From assembly GCA_038329845.1 (NCBI GenBank), contig JBBQNJ010000032.1, forward strand, positions 1 to 48,864: a stretch of DNA of 48,864 nt. Direction: 5' to 3'. Origin of the DNA: JBBQNJ01 sp038329845 (lineage in GTDB: Bacteria; Planctomycetota; Phycisphaerae; Tepidisphaerales; Tepidisphaeraceae). The notes under the pieces are model-generated. The model saw only the letters and a program-made list of their open reading frames with translations, searched no databases and was not told the DNA's origin. Positions 1-8,953 of the stretch are shown in pieces (the first letter of the stretch is position 1; each line of letters starts with the position of its first letter). Both the position numbers and the translations under genes were made by a program.

Positions 1-133
1 GGCCAACATAACACATGTCGCCAACCGAAGTTTTAGGCACTACATCGACTTTTCAATCACGCACCCCTTGCCACGAAACGCCAGCCACGTTTTTTCGTCA
101 AAATAAAAAATATTCGGGGCCTATCTGCGGAAG

Positions 134-181
134 TTGGGCTAACGGCGTCGTGACCTCGCTGGCGCTTCGGGCTAACCGGCT
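134..181. repeat. Short intergenic repeat of the 'gggctaac' type
   Basis: Two copies of gggctaac, at about 136-143 and 168-175, flank the stretch 'gcgcttcggg'. As I recall it, this resembles an interspersed intergenic element common in planctomycete genomes. It lies directly downstream of the stop codon of the HEAT-repeat gene. Bases 1-133 carry no gene I can support, only an AT-rich patch near 93-115. Confidence 0.4.
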
Positions 182-184
182 CCC

Positions 185-1723
185 TCACCGCTTCAGCTTT
201 ACCAAGGCTTCGGCGGCGGCGGCGCCAGAGGCGTCGCCGCCGAGGCGAAGCGAGTCGGTCAAGGCGGCAATCAGGTCGGGCGAGGGGGTCATCGTCGCCG
301 CAGCGCGGGCGGCGGCGACGCGGACGAGTTCGACCGGGTCGCCGATCAGCTTGATCAGCCGGGCCCGGTCGTTTTTCGCGGCCAGCACCGGGGCGATCTC
401 GGCGCGGGCCCGGCCGTCGTGGCTTAAGGCCGCGGCGAGGACCAGCGGCTGGGGAACTTCCCGGCGCGACTCGAGCAGGCCGCGGGCGCTCCAGGCGGTG
501 AACGCCGGATCGTCGCCCGAACTGGCGCGGGCGAGGATGGCGCGATCCAGGGCCGCATTCTTCAGCCGGACTCCGTGATAGGCCACGACGTTGCGGACCG
601 ATTCATCGGGATCGTTTACCAGCCGCAGCAGCGCTGCGATGGCCGGGCCGCCGCCGAGGTCGACCAGGGTGGTGGTGAGCCACATCCGGCCATGGGTGGG
701 GATGGATCGATCGGCGGCGGCTTCGGCCAAAGCCGGGGCGATCGAAGGCCCGATCGCCACGGCACGGTGGTGGGCGGCCTGGGCGGCGAAGGCGTCTTTG
801 CGAAACAGGACGAGCAGCTCATCGGCCGAGGCGAGGCGCGGGGCCGCGGTGGGGCGCGAGGCCGGGCCGGGGCGCGAGGCCGGGCCGGGTCGGGGGGATG
901 GGGTGGGCCGTGAGGCCGCGCCGGGGCGCGAGGCCGAGGCGGGCCGGGTGGATGGGGCGGCGACGGGATCCGTGGCGGAGGATGGGGCCTCGGCGAGTTC
1001 GGCCAGCGCCAGCGGGCGCGACGCGAGGAGGATGGGAGATCGACCCTCCCCGGTGCCGATCACCAGGGTGATCCGCCCGATGGTGCGGGCGTCGATGGGG
1101 ATGGTGCGCCAGGGGATCGGCGGTTCATCGGGCGGTTGGGGGAACCCCTGCGCCAGCTTGGTGCCCGGGCGCATCGGCCAGAACTTGGCATCGGCGAGCG
1201 ACAGCCGGGTCTCGATCGTCTGCCTGGGTGCCAGGGGCCGGCCCGACAGCGCAGCGTCCAGGGCGATCCGATCGGTGTGCCAGGCCTGCTGACGAGACTT
1301 CGCCACCAGTAGCCAAAGGCCGGCGCCGTCGAGGGGCGCGGGATCGACGCCCACGTTTTCCACGCGAATCCTCAAGCTCGCAGCGCCCGGATCGGCCGGG
1401 TCGATCACGGCCAGGAGGCGCAGACCCCGCTCGGTTTTTCCCCACGCATCGGCCGGGCGCGTCGTCGCTGCGCCGACCGCGCCGACCGCGCCGACAGCGC
1501 CGACAGCGCCGACAGCGCCGACAGCGCCGACAGCGCCGACAGCGCCGACAGCACCGGCAGGGCCGGCAGGGCCGGCAGGGCCGGCAGCGCCGGCAGCGAC
1601 GACAGGGCCGACAGGGCCGGCAGCGCCGGCAGGGCCGGCAAGGCCGGCGGCGCCGACAGCGCCAGCCGGGGCGAACGAGCATGTCACGATCAAGAGCACC
1701 ATCCAGTGCCGCCGGTCGATCAT
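185..1723 (-). CDS. Secreted collagen-like (Gly-X-Y) and HEAT-repeat protein
   Basis: 512 residues from ATG at 1723. That start has a strong Shine-Dalgarno (GGAAAGGAG) and overlaps the stop of the upstream RnfC-like gene by 4 nt (ATGA), so the two are probably translationally coupled. A longer reading would run deep into the upstream gene. Residues 1 to about 22 are a signal peptide. Residues 21-88 are almost uninterrupted Gly-X-Y triplets (GPAGPAG then GAVGAV), encoded by a 9-bp tandem repeat. A roughly 150-residue beta-rich domain follows, then a Ser-Arg-Pro linker near 260-300. The C-terminal 210 residues are alpha-helical HEAT-like repeats (for example NDPDESVRNVVAYHGVRL). Export is supported; the molecular role is unknown. 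The HEAT part suggests protein binding and the collagen-like part a flexible or trimerising stalk (inference). Confidence 0.8.
   Translation of the reverse strand: MIDRRHWMVLLIVTCSFAPAGAVGAAGLAGPAGAAGPVGPVVAAGAAGPAGPAGPAGAVGAVGAVGAVGAVGAVGAVGAVGAVGAATTRPADAWGKTERGLRLLAVIDPADPGAASLRIRVENVGVDPAPLDGAGLWLLVAKSRQQAWHTDRIALDAALSGRPLAPRQTIETRLSLADAKFWPMRPGTKLAQGFPQPPDEPPIPWRTIPIDARTIGRITLVIGTGEGRSPILLASRPLALAELAEAPSSATDPVAAPSTRPASASRPGAASRPTPSPRPGPASRPGPASRPTAAPRLASADELLVLFRKDAFAAQAAHHRAVAIGPSIAPALAEAAADRSIPTHGRMWLTTTLVDLGGGPAIAALLRLVNDPDESVRNVVAYHGVRLKNAALDRAILARASSGDDPAFTAWSARGLLESRREVPQPLVLAAALSHDGRARAEIAPVLAAKNDRARLIKLIGDPVELVRVAAARAAATMTPSPDLIAALTDSLRLGGDASGAAAAEALVKLKR
1472..1660. repeat. 9-bp coding tandem repeat (gccgacagc type)
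   Basis: About twenty units of 9 bp. The 5' part is nearly perfect (gccgacagc repeated from about 1490 to 1553). The rest has diverged to gccggcagg. The repeat stays in frame and encodes the Gly-Ala-Val and Gly-Pro-Ala triplets just after the signal peptide. Perfect in-frame units of this kind usually vary in copy number by slippage, changing stalk length without a frameshift. Confidence 0.9.
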
Positions 1724-3147
1724 TCGATCTCCTTTCCGGGCCGCTCGCCGGACCGCATGATCCTCGCCGCCCGGGCCAGGGGCAAACGGGATGGGCAGAC
1801 GTAAGTGCAGACGCCGCACTCGATGCACGCGTCGATGCCGTAGCGGCGGGCGAGGTGATCATCGCGGCGCTGGGCGGCTTCGAGGATGCCGGCCGGGTCG
1901 ATGCCGGTGGGGCATCCCTCGATGCACCAGCCGCAGCGGATGCACGGATCGGGGTTAGTCGGGACGGCGGCGGGCATCACGTGCAGGGTGTTTTCCGTCC
2001 CGGCGAGCAGGTCGTCGGGACCGACCGGGATCTCGCGCAGAACCGCGGCACAGCGGAGCATCGCCCCGGCTCCCCCCTGGCCCCGGCTCCCCATCCGGAC
2101 CGGGGGACCCGCCGCGCCCGGCGCCGCGGACGAGGGCGGGGGCGGAAAAATGTCCGCCGCGGCGAGCAACTGATCGACGCTCGTGCCGATCGGGGCGCGC
2201 AGCAGGAGCGTCCGGCGGCGCTCGTGATCGAGGATGCCGACGGGTACTTCAAGCAGAGGCCGGGCATGGATCGCCGCAGCGCCGATGGCGGCGGCGGCGC
2301 AGGCATCGACGACGATCGCGCCGGCGCGGGTGGGGCACGCCCCGACGGGAAGACGGCGGCGCAAGGCGGCCCGCAGCAGCAGCGACGGCTGGGATCGTGG
2401 ATAGCCGCCGGCGACGGGCAGAAGGCGAATCTGCAGCACGCGGGCCATGGCCCGCAGGGGATCGACCCACGCGGCAGGGGCGCCGGCTTCGATCAGGAGC
2501 ATCATCGGACAATCGAACAGTCGCCCGAGCAAGCCGATTCCCGCGAGGGTCTGGGCCGGTTCGGTGGCGGCGACGGTGGCGTTGAGCCGAAGCGGCGGGT
2601 CGGGGTCCAGGGCGTGGGCGACGATCCGGGTGATGCCCCCGGCCGCGCCCGCGCCGGCGGCGCGGCGGAGCTGGCCGAGAAGGTCGGGGCTGTCGATGCG
2701 ATCGCACCAGACGCCCAGGTCGCGCAGGCGATCGATCCATCGGGCGCGATCCGATGAAGGGTCGATTTGCGCCAGGAGCCGGCGGATCTCCGGAAGCGGC
2801 GCTGCGGGGACCGGCGATTCGTCGGCGGCCGGGTGGGACGATTCGACAACCTCGATCTCGACGGCCATGGCCCCTCGGCCCCCGATCAGCCGGACCATGC
2901 GGGTCTCGGCGATGCGCCCGGCGAGCGGGGCGAGGGCGGGAAACCCTTCGGGCAGCGATGCGGCCTCGGGCGGCAGCGCTGAGCCGCGCTGGACCGTCGC
3001 CGGCAGCGGCGCGGAGAGAAAGTCATGTCCCAGCGGGATCGCAGACGCGATCTGTCGCGGCGCGGGGATTCGGCGCAGCGGCGTCGGCGTCGGCGCCCAG
3101 CCGACCGCCCCGGCGCGATCTTGCGTCACCCGCAGGTCGTAGCTCAT
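1720..3147 (-). CDS. Orphan RnfC-like iron-sulfur protein
   Basis: 475 residues from ATG at 3147; a GTG one codon upstream is the alternative. The C-terminus has two ferredoxin-type 4Fe-4S motifs, CIRCGWCIEGCP (Cys402/405/408/412) and CIECGVCTYVCPS (Cys441/444/447/451), in the order and spacing of RnfC. Residues around 300-360 resemble the RnfC SLBB region (AIVVDACAAAAIGAAAIHARPLLE aligns by eye, with PLLE as anchor), and the N-terminus resembles the barrel-sandwich domain. The usual glycine-rich FMN/NADH loop (GxGGAGFP) and the ECEP motif are not recognisable; WCDRIDSP and DPDP sit in those places. No rnfA, B, D, E or G is present. PduS cobalamin reductase has a similar size and fold and is the main alternative. 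Likely role: electron transfer to an unknown partner. Confidence 0.75.
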   Translation of the reverse strand: MSYDLRVTQDRAGAVGWAPTPTPLRRIPAPRQIASAIPLGHDFLSAPLPATVQRGSALPPEAASLPEGFPALAPLAGRIAETRMVRLIGGRGAMAVEIEVVESSHPAADESPVPAAPLPEIRRLLAQIDPSSDRARWIDRLRDLGVWCDRIDSPDLLGQLRRAAGAGAAGGITRIVAHALDPDPPLRLNATVAATEPAQTLAGIGLLGRLFDCPMMLLIEAGAPAAWVDPLRAMARVLQIRLLPVAGGYPRSQPSLLLRAALRRRLPVGACPTRAGAIVVDACAAAAIGAAAIHARPLLEVPVGILDHERRRTLLLRAPIGTSVDQLLAAADIFPPPPSSAAPGAAGPPVRMGSRGQGGAGAMLRCAAVLREIPVGPDDLLAGTENTLHVMPAAVPTNPDPCIRCGWCIEGCPTGIDPAGILEAAQRRDDHLARRYGIDACIECGVCTYVCPSRLPLARAARIMRSGERPGKEIE

Positions 3148-3583
3148 CACCTTAAATTATGTTCGATAGCGTGAAGATTGGATAGATCCTTTGGGCGGAA
3201 CATTTCGCGCCGATGGCCCACGCCGGGACTTGCAACCGCCGATGGCCAACGCGGGGATTTGCAACCGCCGATGCACGCTGATTAACGCCGATGGCGAACA
3301 AGACGGCTCACCGCGACCGGACCGGACGGCTCTGCCCCCCGCCCCCACGCCATCGCCTTGGCCTCGATCTGTCTTCATCGGCGTTCATCGGCGTCGATCG
3401 GCGGTTTGTTCCGTTCAGGACGAACAGAATGAACAGGATCGAGGCGCGCGGTGAATCTCGATCGCAGCGCCTTATCCTGTGAATCCCGGTCGGACTTGAT
3501 TCTTCGGCCAACGGGAAGGTGGATCGGCGGTTTGTTTCTTCCTGCTCGCTCCCAAACCGCTGTTCGTCCGGTCATCGGGCTAA
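3148..3583. repeat. Intergenic region of degenerate repeats
   Basis: No gene seen. From 3200 to 3300 'gatttgcaaccgccgatg'-like units repeat at least twice. From 3370 to 3405 'ttcatcggcg' units repeat. From 3425 to 3482 'gaatgaacaggat' faces 'atcctgtgaat', an imperfect inverted pair that resembles widespread intergenic elements containing 'aacaggat'. 'CATAAT' at 3155-3160 (minus strand) lies 7-8 nt before the RnfC-like start and could be its -10 box. Confidence 0.55.
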
Positions 3584-6500
3584 TCAGCGAATTCGTCCGG
3601 TGGCGTCTTGAACATCTTCGAGTTCACCGGTGCGAAGGTTGTAGACGAGCCGGCTGGCGGTGACCTGGCGGTCGGCGCCGTCGGTGAAGGTCACCGCGGC
3701 GCGATCCGTGCCGCGGGCGGTGAGGCGGGTGAGCAGAGGATCATACTCGACTTCGGCCGCGTCGATCACGACGCCGCGGGCGGTGAACGTGACCGATTTC
3801 GAGGCGACGATCCGCTTGAGGTTCATCGCCGCACTTCCCGCATCGCGATCGGCCAGATAGGCGGTGAGTTCCCCGGCCTCCATGCGGTAGGTCGTGGTCC
3901 CGGCCTCGGCCTCGCCCGGCGCTGCGCTCGTCGCGGCGGCTGGCACATGGGCGACGTGGACGGGTCCCTGGAGGGTGAGGGTGCCGGCCGCTTCGTCGTA
4001 GATCAACTGCTTGTCCCACTGGATCGCCGTCGCCCCGCGCGCCGCGGGCGTGGACGCCGGCGCGCGGCCGGGGGGGGCGGCGGCGGGGGTGGCTGAGGTA
4101 GCCGGAGCGTAGTCTTCCAACAGCACTTTCCCCGCCGCGGGGATGATCGCCTGGCACTTGACCGGGTCGTAGGACAGGGACGGGGCGGCGAGGTATCGGC
4201 GCAGACGCAGCTCGCCCGATTCGCCGGCGCGAGTGGATTCGATTTCGACATCGCCCTCGAGGCCGACCCGGCGCACGGTGCGGCCGCGGAGGAAGTCGAG
4301 GCGCGGCGCGATCGCATCATCGCCCGTCGAGGCGGCGGGTGCGACGCCGGGAGCGGCGGGCACCGGAACGGGGGCGGCGGCTGAGGTCGGGATCGTGGGG
4401 CGGGTCGAGGCACTGGCCATCGTCTCGGGGGCCAGGTCGATGCGCAGGCGCTGGGATTTGGCGATGATGGGGGTTTTCTCGGCATCCTCGCTCCTGATCG
4501 CCACGTCGCCGCGCACTTCAACGAGGTTGGCGTTGCCGTCGATCTCGACGTTTTTCGTCCACGTCACGCGCACGGGGCGCATCGCCGGCGCGGTTGTGGC
4601 GGCGGGGCGGGCAGAAGACGAAGAAGGGGAAGATGCGGGAGGCGACGAGGACGGGGAGGACGGGTCGGTCGTGGTCTGGAGCGATCCAGCGCCGTAGACG
4701 TAGGCCACCGACTGCCGGGGGAACAGCTCGATATGCGGGCCGGTGAGGGTGCTTCGGCCATCGGTGACGGTCGCATCGGGCGGTCCCATCAGCTTGAACT
4801 GCTCGCGCCCGTCGACGTTCGAGACCAGCAGGTAATTTCCGGCGGCGGCAGCGCCGTTTTTCCCGGTGAGGCGGACGGCTTCGGTGGCGAGCAGCGATTC
4901 GAGACGGATCGGCCTCAGGGCCGATCGCTCGGCGGGCTTACCCGGGCCCTGGCCGGGCTTGCCCGATCCATGGGCGGGCTTGCCGGCCGCCGTAGCGGGG
5001 GCCGGGGCGAGGGTGACAAGCAGATGTTCGGCGCGGAGCGATTGGTCGGCTTCGCGGGCCACGACCGCACCGTCGGCGCGGATCGTACGCGGCGTCAATC
5101 GCCCGTTTTCGTCGCGCCCCGTCGTCAGGTCCAGGTCATCGCACTCGATTCGCCGATCAAAAGTGCCCGAGATACCCGCCGCGCCCGGGGGGGCCGGGGC
5201 ACCATGAGGGGCCGCTGGGGCCGGGGCGCCCGGAGGGGCTGCGGGGGCAGGGGGTGCGTTGAGGATGCAGACCACCGCTTCGCTGGCATGAATTCGGCGC
5301 AACGCTGTCGCTTCGGGATTGCCGCCGGCGGCGAGGGTTGGGCCGGATGCCGGCGGGCGGTCCATCCACAGTTCCAGCCGCCCGCTTCTCAGCGACAGTT
5401 GCGGATGCTGGATCGACACATCCCCGTCGAAGCGGGCATGTTCGACCGACAGGTTGTCGGCCAGCCCTCCTCCGGCGCTGGCCCCCTCGCCGCCACCCCC
5501 CGCGCCGAAGCGAAGGGCGCAGGCGCCGCTCCAGCGGGCGAGCAATTCCGCCGGGCGACCGCGGGCATCGTCGTCGACAGGGAAGCGGGCACTGCTTCGC
5601 CCGTGCAGGGTGGCTTGTCCATCGGCCTGAGAGAAGTCGGCGCTTTGCGTGCGGATGACAGCGCCATGGCCGTCGCTCAGCTCGACGGGCGATTCATCGT
5701 CGCCCTCGAGTCGCAGGGCGCGAGTTGCGGTGTTGACCCTCGCGCGGGCGCAGCGGATTTCTCCGTCGCCGCGGCGGATTCGCGCCGGTGAGCCGGTGAG
5801 GGTGAGGATCGCCGCGCCGGGCGCGGGGGGATCGCGCAGCTCGACGGGCGTGGGTCGGATGACGAGCTTGCCGGTCCAGCGAATCAAGAGCGGCGGCTCA
5901 TCGCCGCGCGTGGCGGGCATCGTCGTGGACCGTGTCCCCGGAGCGGGGGTGCCGGCCGCAGTGTCGCCCGGCGACCGTGCCCCCGGAGCGGGATCGCCGG
6001 CGGCGGTATCTCCCGTGGGGGGTGCGACAGTTATGGGGGCGCCGGCATCGATGGCCTGGTGGATCGCCCGGGGATCGGTCGGGGGGTTGCCGAGCGGGGT
6101 GTTCTCGGTCTGGGATGGTGCTGCGGCGCGGTTCGTGGCCGGAGAATCGGCCCGCAATTGGAAATCGAGAGACAACTGATCGGCCAGCGCCAGCGACTGC
6201 CCGGCCTGGGTGATCGTCACCTGGTCGTGGAAGGTGGCGCGGTAGAGTGGCGAGGGCTTGTCAGCCGCAGCGGGCCCCGGCCCGGGCCCGGGAGGGGCGG
6301 GTGCCGGTGAGATTGCGTCTACAGGTCGTGCGGCGGTGATTAGCGCGGGCTTTTCCGCCGAGCGAGTCGTTGCGGCAAGGGCCATCCCCAGCGGTTTGCG
6401 CGGTGTGGCACCGGCGCTGAGGACGGGGGCGGCGACGGGATCAGCAGCGGGACTGAAGCTGGCGGGTGATCTTCCCGGCTTCGCCTGGGAGTAGGCTTTT

Positions 6501-7237
6501 GCGGGATGGAGAATCTCCAGCACCTGGCCGTGGGCGATCTCGAGCAGTTGCAGGCGGCGATCGCGCTCGTTCCAGCGGATCGTCAGCCCGTAGCCGCGCA
6601 TTCGATAGTCGTCGCCGTCGATGACTACGGGGACGCGATCGGCGGGAACGGTTCTGCCGGTGGCCGGATCGACAAACGCCTGGGTGTAAATGCGAAAGGC
6701 ATCGTTGTCGAACGCGACATTCTCCAGCCGCAGGATCTGGTAGGGTCGCGCGATTGCGCCCGGCGGTGCGAAGAGTTCGACGACCACCTCGTGCAGCACG
6801 CCGCGGGTGGGGATGGGGGTCTGCGCCACTGGCGTTTTCCGATTGCCGCTGGAGAGTTCGCCCTGGTGGGTGATGACGCCGCGCTGCCCGACGATGCGGA
6901 TCAGCAGCTTGCCACGGGCGTCATAAAATTCGGCCTGGGGGCGCGTGACCTTCACCGTGTTGCCGGGCTGGGGGTTGTATTCCTCGGCGCGGAATGCCGA
7001 AGACAGCGCCCCGGTCGTCGGGTCGAACTGGCGGACCCACACGCCGCGTCCAGCGCCGATTCCGGCAATGCTCTGGCCCTGATCGAGTTGCGTTGCCGGC
7101 CGGCTTGACGCCGGGCCGTTGCGCCAGTCGGCATCCGCCGAAGCGCGATCCGGCTGAAGCCACCAGTAGACGGCGAATCCCCCGACGATCGCCACGACGG
7201 CGATCGAGGCAGCGAGAATAGTCCGTAACGTCTTCAA
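3584..7237 (-). CDS. Giant LptC/OstA-like envelope protein
   Basis: 1217 residues, starting at TTG (7237) with GGAGAG about 10 nt upstream; no in-frame ATG lies nearby. Residues 6-28 form one N-terminal transmembrane anchor. Residues 60-240 read like LptC (VTRPQAEFYDARGKLLIRI, then a region with DDYRMRGYGLTIRW). The remainder contains repeated OstA/LptA-type beta segments of the form 'LTGSPARIRRGDGEIRCARA' and 'GPVHV', separated by Pro/Ala-rich linkers. Normal LptC is about 190 residues and LptA about 185, so this looks like an LptC plus several LptA-like units on one chain. Known family role: carrying lipopolysaccharide across the periplasm. That this protein spans the periplasm as a bridge is inference. 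No lptB, F, G or D is in the window. Confidence 0.7.
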   Translation of the reverse strand: MKTLRTILAASIAVVAIVGGFAVYWWLQPDRASADADWRNGPASSRPATQLDQGQSIAGIGAGRGVWVRQFDPTTGALSSAFRAEEYNPQPGNTVKVTRPQAEFYDARGKLLIRIVGQRGVITHQGELSSGNRKTPVAQTPIPTRGVLHEVVVELFAPPGAIARPYQILRLENVAFDNDAFRIYTQAFVDPATGRTVPADRVPVVIDGDDYRMRGYGLTIRWNERDRRLQLLEIAHGQVLEILHPAKAYSQAKPGRSPASFSPAADPVAAPVLSAGATPRKPLGMALAATTRSAEKPALITAARPVDAISPAPAPPGPGPGPAAADKPSPLYRATFHDQVTITQAGQSLALADQLSLDFQLRADSPATNRAAAPSQTENTPLGNPPTDPRAIHQAIDAGAPITVAPPTGDTAAGDPAPGARSPGDTAAGTPAPGTRSTTMPATRGDEPPLLIRWTGKLVIRPTPVELRDPPAPGAAILTLTGSPARIRRGDGEIRCARARVNTATRALRLEGDDESPVELSDGHGAVIRTQSADFSQADGQATLHGRSSARFPVDDDARGRPAELLARWSGACALRFGAGGGGEGASAGGGLADNLSVEHARFDGDVSIQHPQLSLRSGRLELWMDRPPASGPTLAAGGNPEATALRRIHASEAVVCILNAPPAPAAPPGAPAPAAPHGAPAPPGAAGISGTFDRRIECDDLDLTTGRDENGRLTPRTIRADGAVVAREADQSLRAEHLLVTLAPAPATAAGKPAHGSGKPGQGPGKPAERSALRPIRLESLLATEAVRLTGKNGAAAAGNYLLVSNVDGREQFKLMGPPDATVTDGRSTLTGPHIELFPRQSVAYVYGAGSLQTTTDPSSPSSSPPASSPSSSSARPAATTAPAMRPVRVTWTKNVEIDGNANLVEVRGDVAIRSEDAEKTPIIAKSQRLRIDLAPETMASASTRPTIPTSAAAPVPVPAAPGVAPAASTGDDAIAPRLDFLRGRTVRRVGLEGDVEIESTRAGESGELRLRRYLAAPSLSYDPVKCQAIIPAAGKVLLEDYAPATSATPAAAPPGRAPASTPAARGATAIQWDKQLIYDEAAGTLTLQGPVHVAHVPAAATSAAPGEAEAGTTTYRMEAGELTAYLADRDAGSAAMNLKRIVASKSVTFTARGVVIDAAEVEYDPLLTRLTARGTDRAAVTFTDGADRQVTASRLVYNLRTGELEDVQDATGRIR

Positions 7238-7345
7238 GGGCCGACTGCTCTCCGATCATACAAACCCGCTCGATCCCACCGGGCCGGGATGCCCACCGCC
7301 GCCAAGATGGCCGCCGGGGCCAAGATGCCCACCGGGGCCGCGATC

Positions 7346-8701
7346 TTACGGCGAGCCATGGGTGATCGCATCGTCTGCCGGCACGATCGGCCCGCCGTTG
7401 AGGCTCTGGAGAAGTTCCCGCGTCATCGCCCAAGGCGCTTCGTGCGGGAGACAGTGTTGCTGAATCGCCACGGCGGCGACAGCGCCGGCGGCTTGTCCCA
7501 TCGCCACGGCGTTGCCGGTCACGCGGTAACTGGCGTGAGCGGAAAAATCGCCGCTGATGCACCGTCCGGCCATCAGCAGGCCATCGACATCGCGGGCGAT
7601 CAATGCCCGCAGCGGGATATCGTAAGGCCGCGCCTTCACGCCGGCATTGTCGAACTTCTTGTCGCCGCAGTCGCTCAGGGCATGGACATCGACGGGGAAG
7701 GTTACGCGACAGATCGCATCGTCGAATTGAGCGCCGTCGATCAAGTCCCTCGCCGTCAACGTGTATCGCCCGTGGATTCGCCGTCCTTCCCGCACGCCGA
7801 TCTGGGCGGCGGTGGCGACCAACCGCGATTGGCCCCAGGCGCCGCCCTGGGTCCGAAGGGCATCGACGATGCGATGGACTTCGGCGCGGGAGCGCAGGGT
7901 CGCGGCGGTGATCTGGCCAGCATCGAGGCCGCTTTGGCCGTATTCGTGGTTGGCCATCATGATGCACAGCGAATCGTGGATGGGAATGAGGATCGGGTGA
8001 CCATAGGAAGGGTCCACCCCGGCTCGGCGCAGCGCCGCGACGATCGCATCGGAATCAGCGCCCCACGGGCACCCGGGCCGATGCATCAAGGGCGCGACGT
8101 CGGGATGGTCGTGGGGGATGCCGGCGAGATAGGCGATCATCGACATCGGCTGGGTCTTGCCGTCGCCGTCGCGCCCGAAATCGAATCCGCATCCGGCCCC
8201 GGCGGCCAAGTCCCCATCGCCGGTCGCGTCGATGAACACCCGCGCCGCGAACGCCTCTCGCCCGGATTTGGATTCAGTGATGACGTGGCTGAGCCGGCGC
8301 GGGTCGGACGGGTCGCGGCGCACCGCCACGACGCGGGTATGCAGTCGCACGGCCACGTTCGCCTGGGCGCACAAGGTTTCCAGCAGCAGCTTCATGGCCT
8401 CGGGATCGCAGGCGCGCCCGCCGAAAAATCGCGGGCCGCAATCGCCCGTAGCCTGGAATCGCTCGAGCAGCTCGCGCATGATGCCCCGCTTGTTGCCGGC
8501 GTCGAGAATCCAGCTCAGCAGCCCGCTGGTCCAGATGCCGCCGAGGCAGCCATGGGTTTCGATCAGTCGCACCCGCGCTCCCGCCCGCGCCGCCGACAGC
8601 GCTGTGGCCACCCCCGCCGGTCCGCCGCCGGCGACCAGCACGTCGGCTTGGTCGACAATCGGCGTTTCCCGCGGCGGTTCGTTGATCGTGGGCGTTGCCA
8701 T
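7346..8701 (-). CDS. FAD-dependent oxidoreductase
   Basis: 451 residues. The N-terminal dinucleotide-binding motif VLVAGGGPAGVATALSAARAG is followed by LGGIWTSGLL and, near 190, DATGDGDLAAGAG. The C-terminal signature GLLMAGRCISGDFSAHAS closes the FAD fold. This is the FAD_oxidored (PF12831-like) family, common in planctomycetes, often beside sugar or uronate catabolism genes, with unknown substrates. No signal peptide. It lies 108 bp upstream of the LptC/OstA-like gene on the same strand. The gap contains a low-complexity run around 7288-7345. Substrate cannot be told from sequence. Confidence 0.85.
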   Translation of the reverse strand: MATPTINEPPRETPIVDQADVLVAGGGPAGVATALSAARAGARVRLIETHGCLGGIWTSGLLSWILDAGNKRGIMRELLERFQATGDCGPRFFGGRACDPEAMKLLLETLCAQANVAVRLHTRVVAVRRDPSDPRRLSHVITESKSGREAFAARVFIDATGDGDLAAGAGCGFDFGRDGDGKTQPMSMIAYLAGIPHDHPDVAPLMHRPGCPWGADSDAIVAALRRAGVDPSYGHPILIPIHDSLCIMMANHEYGQSGLDAGQITAATLRSRAEVHRIVDALRTQGGAWGQSRLVATAAQIGVREGRRIHGRYTLTARDLIDGAQFDDAICRVTFPVDVHALSDCGDKKFDNAGVKARPYDIPLRALIARDVDGLLMAGRCISGDFSAHASYRVTGNAVAMGQAAGAVAAVAIQQHCLPHEAPWAMTRELLQSLNGGPIVPADDAITHGSP

Positions 8702-8953
8702 GTGAGCCTATTCATCGCCCAAGGTCGCCCCCAAGGCAAGGGCTCCTCCGCCGCATGTGGGTGCATTGAGCGAAGTCGGCGGATTCGAAAACAAGGTCAT
8801 CAGCCCTTTGCCGGAAGCCGCGGAGAGCTGTTGGCTTTTTTCATTGCCGTCTCGCTTGCGACGGGTCCTGGGGCTGGGGGTTGCTTCCGCGGACCATCGA
8901 TTGATGATGGGGTGTTCCGGCGACAGCCGTGGGTGATCTGCGGAGATTGACGA

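Noticed and set aside
1228..2757. Long open frame on the plus strand opposite the RnfC-like gene
   Set aside because: Composition is Arg/Gly/Asp shadow of a high-GC gene; the minus strand carries conserved Fe-S motifs.
7289..8950. 553-codon open frame opposite the FAD oxidoreductase
   Set aside because: No family motif; it mirrors the real gene with its clear FAD-binding loops.
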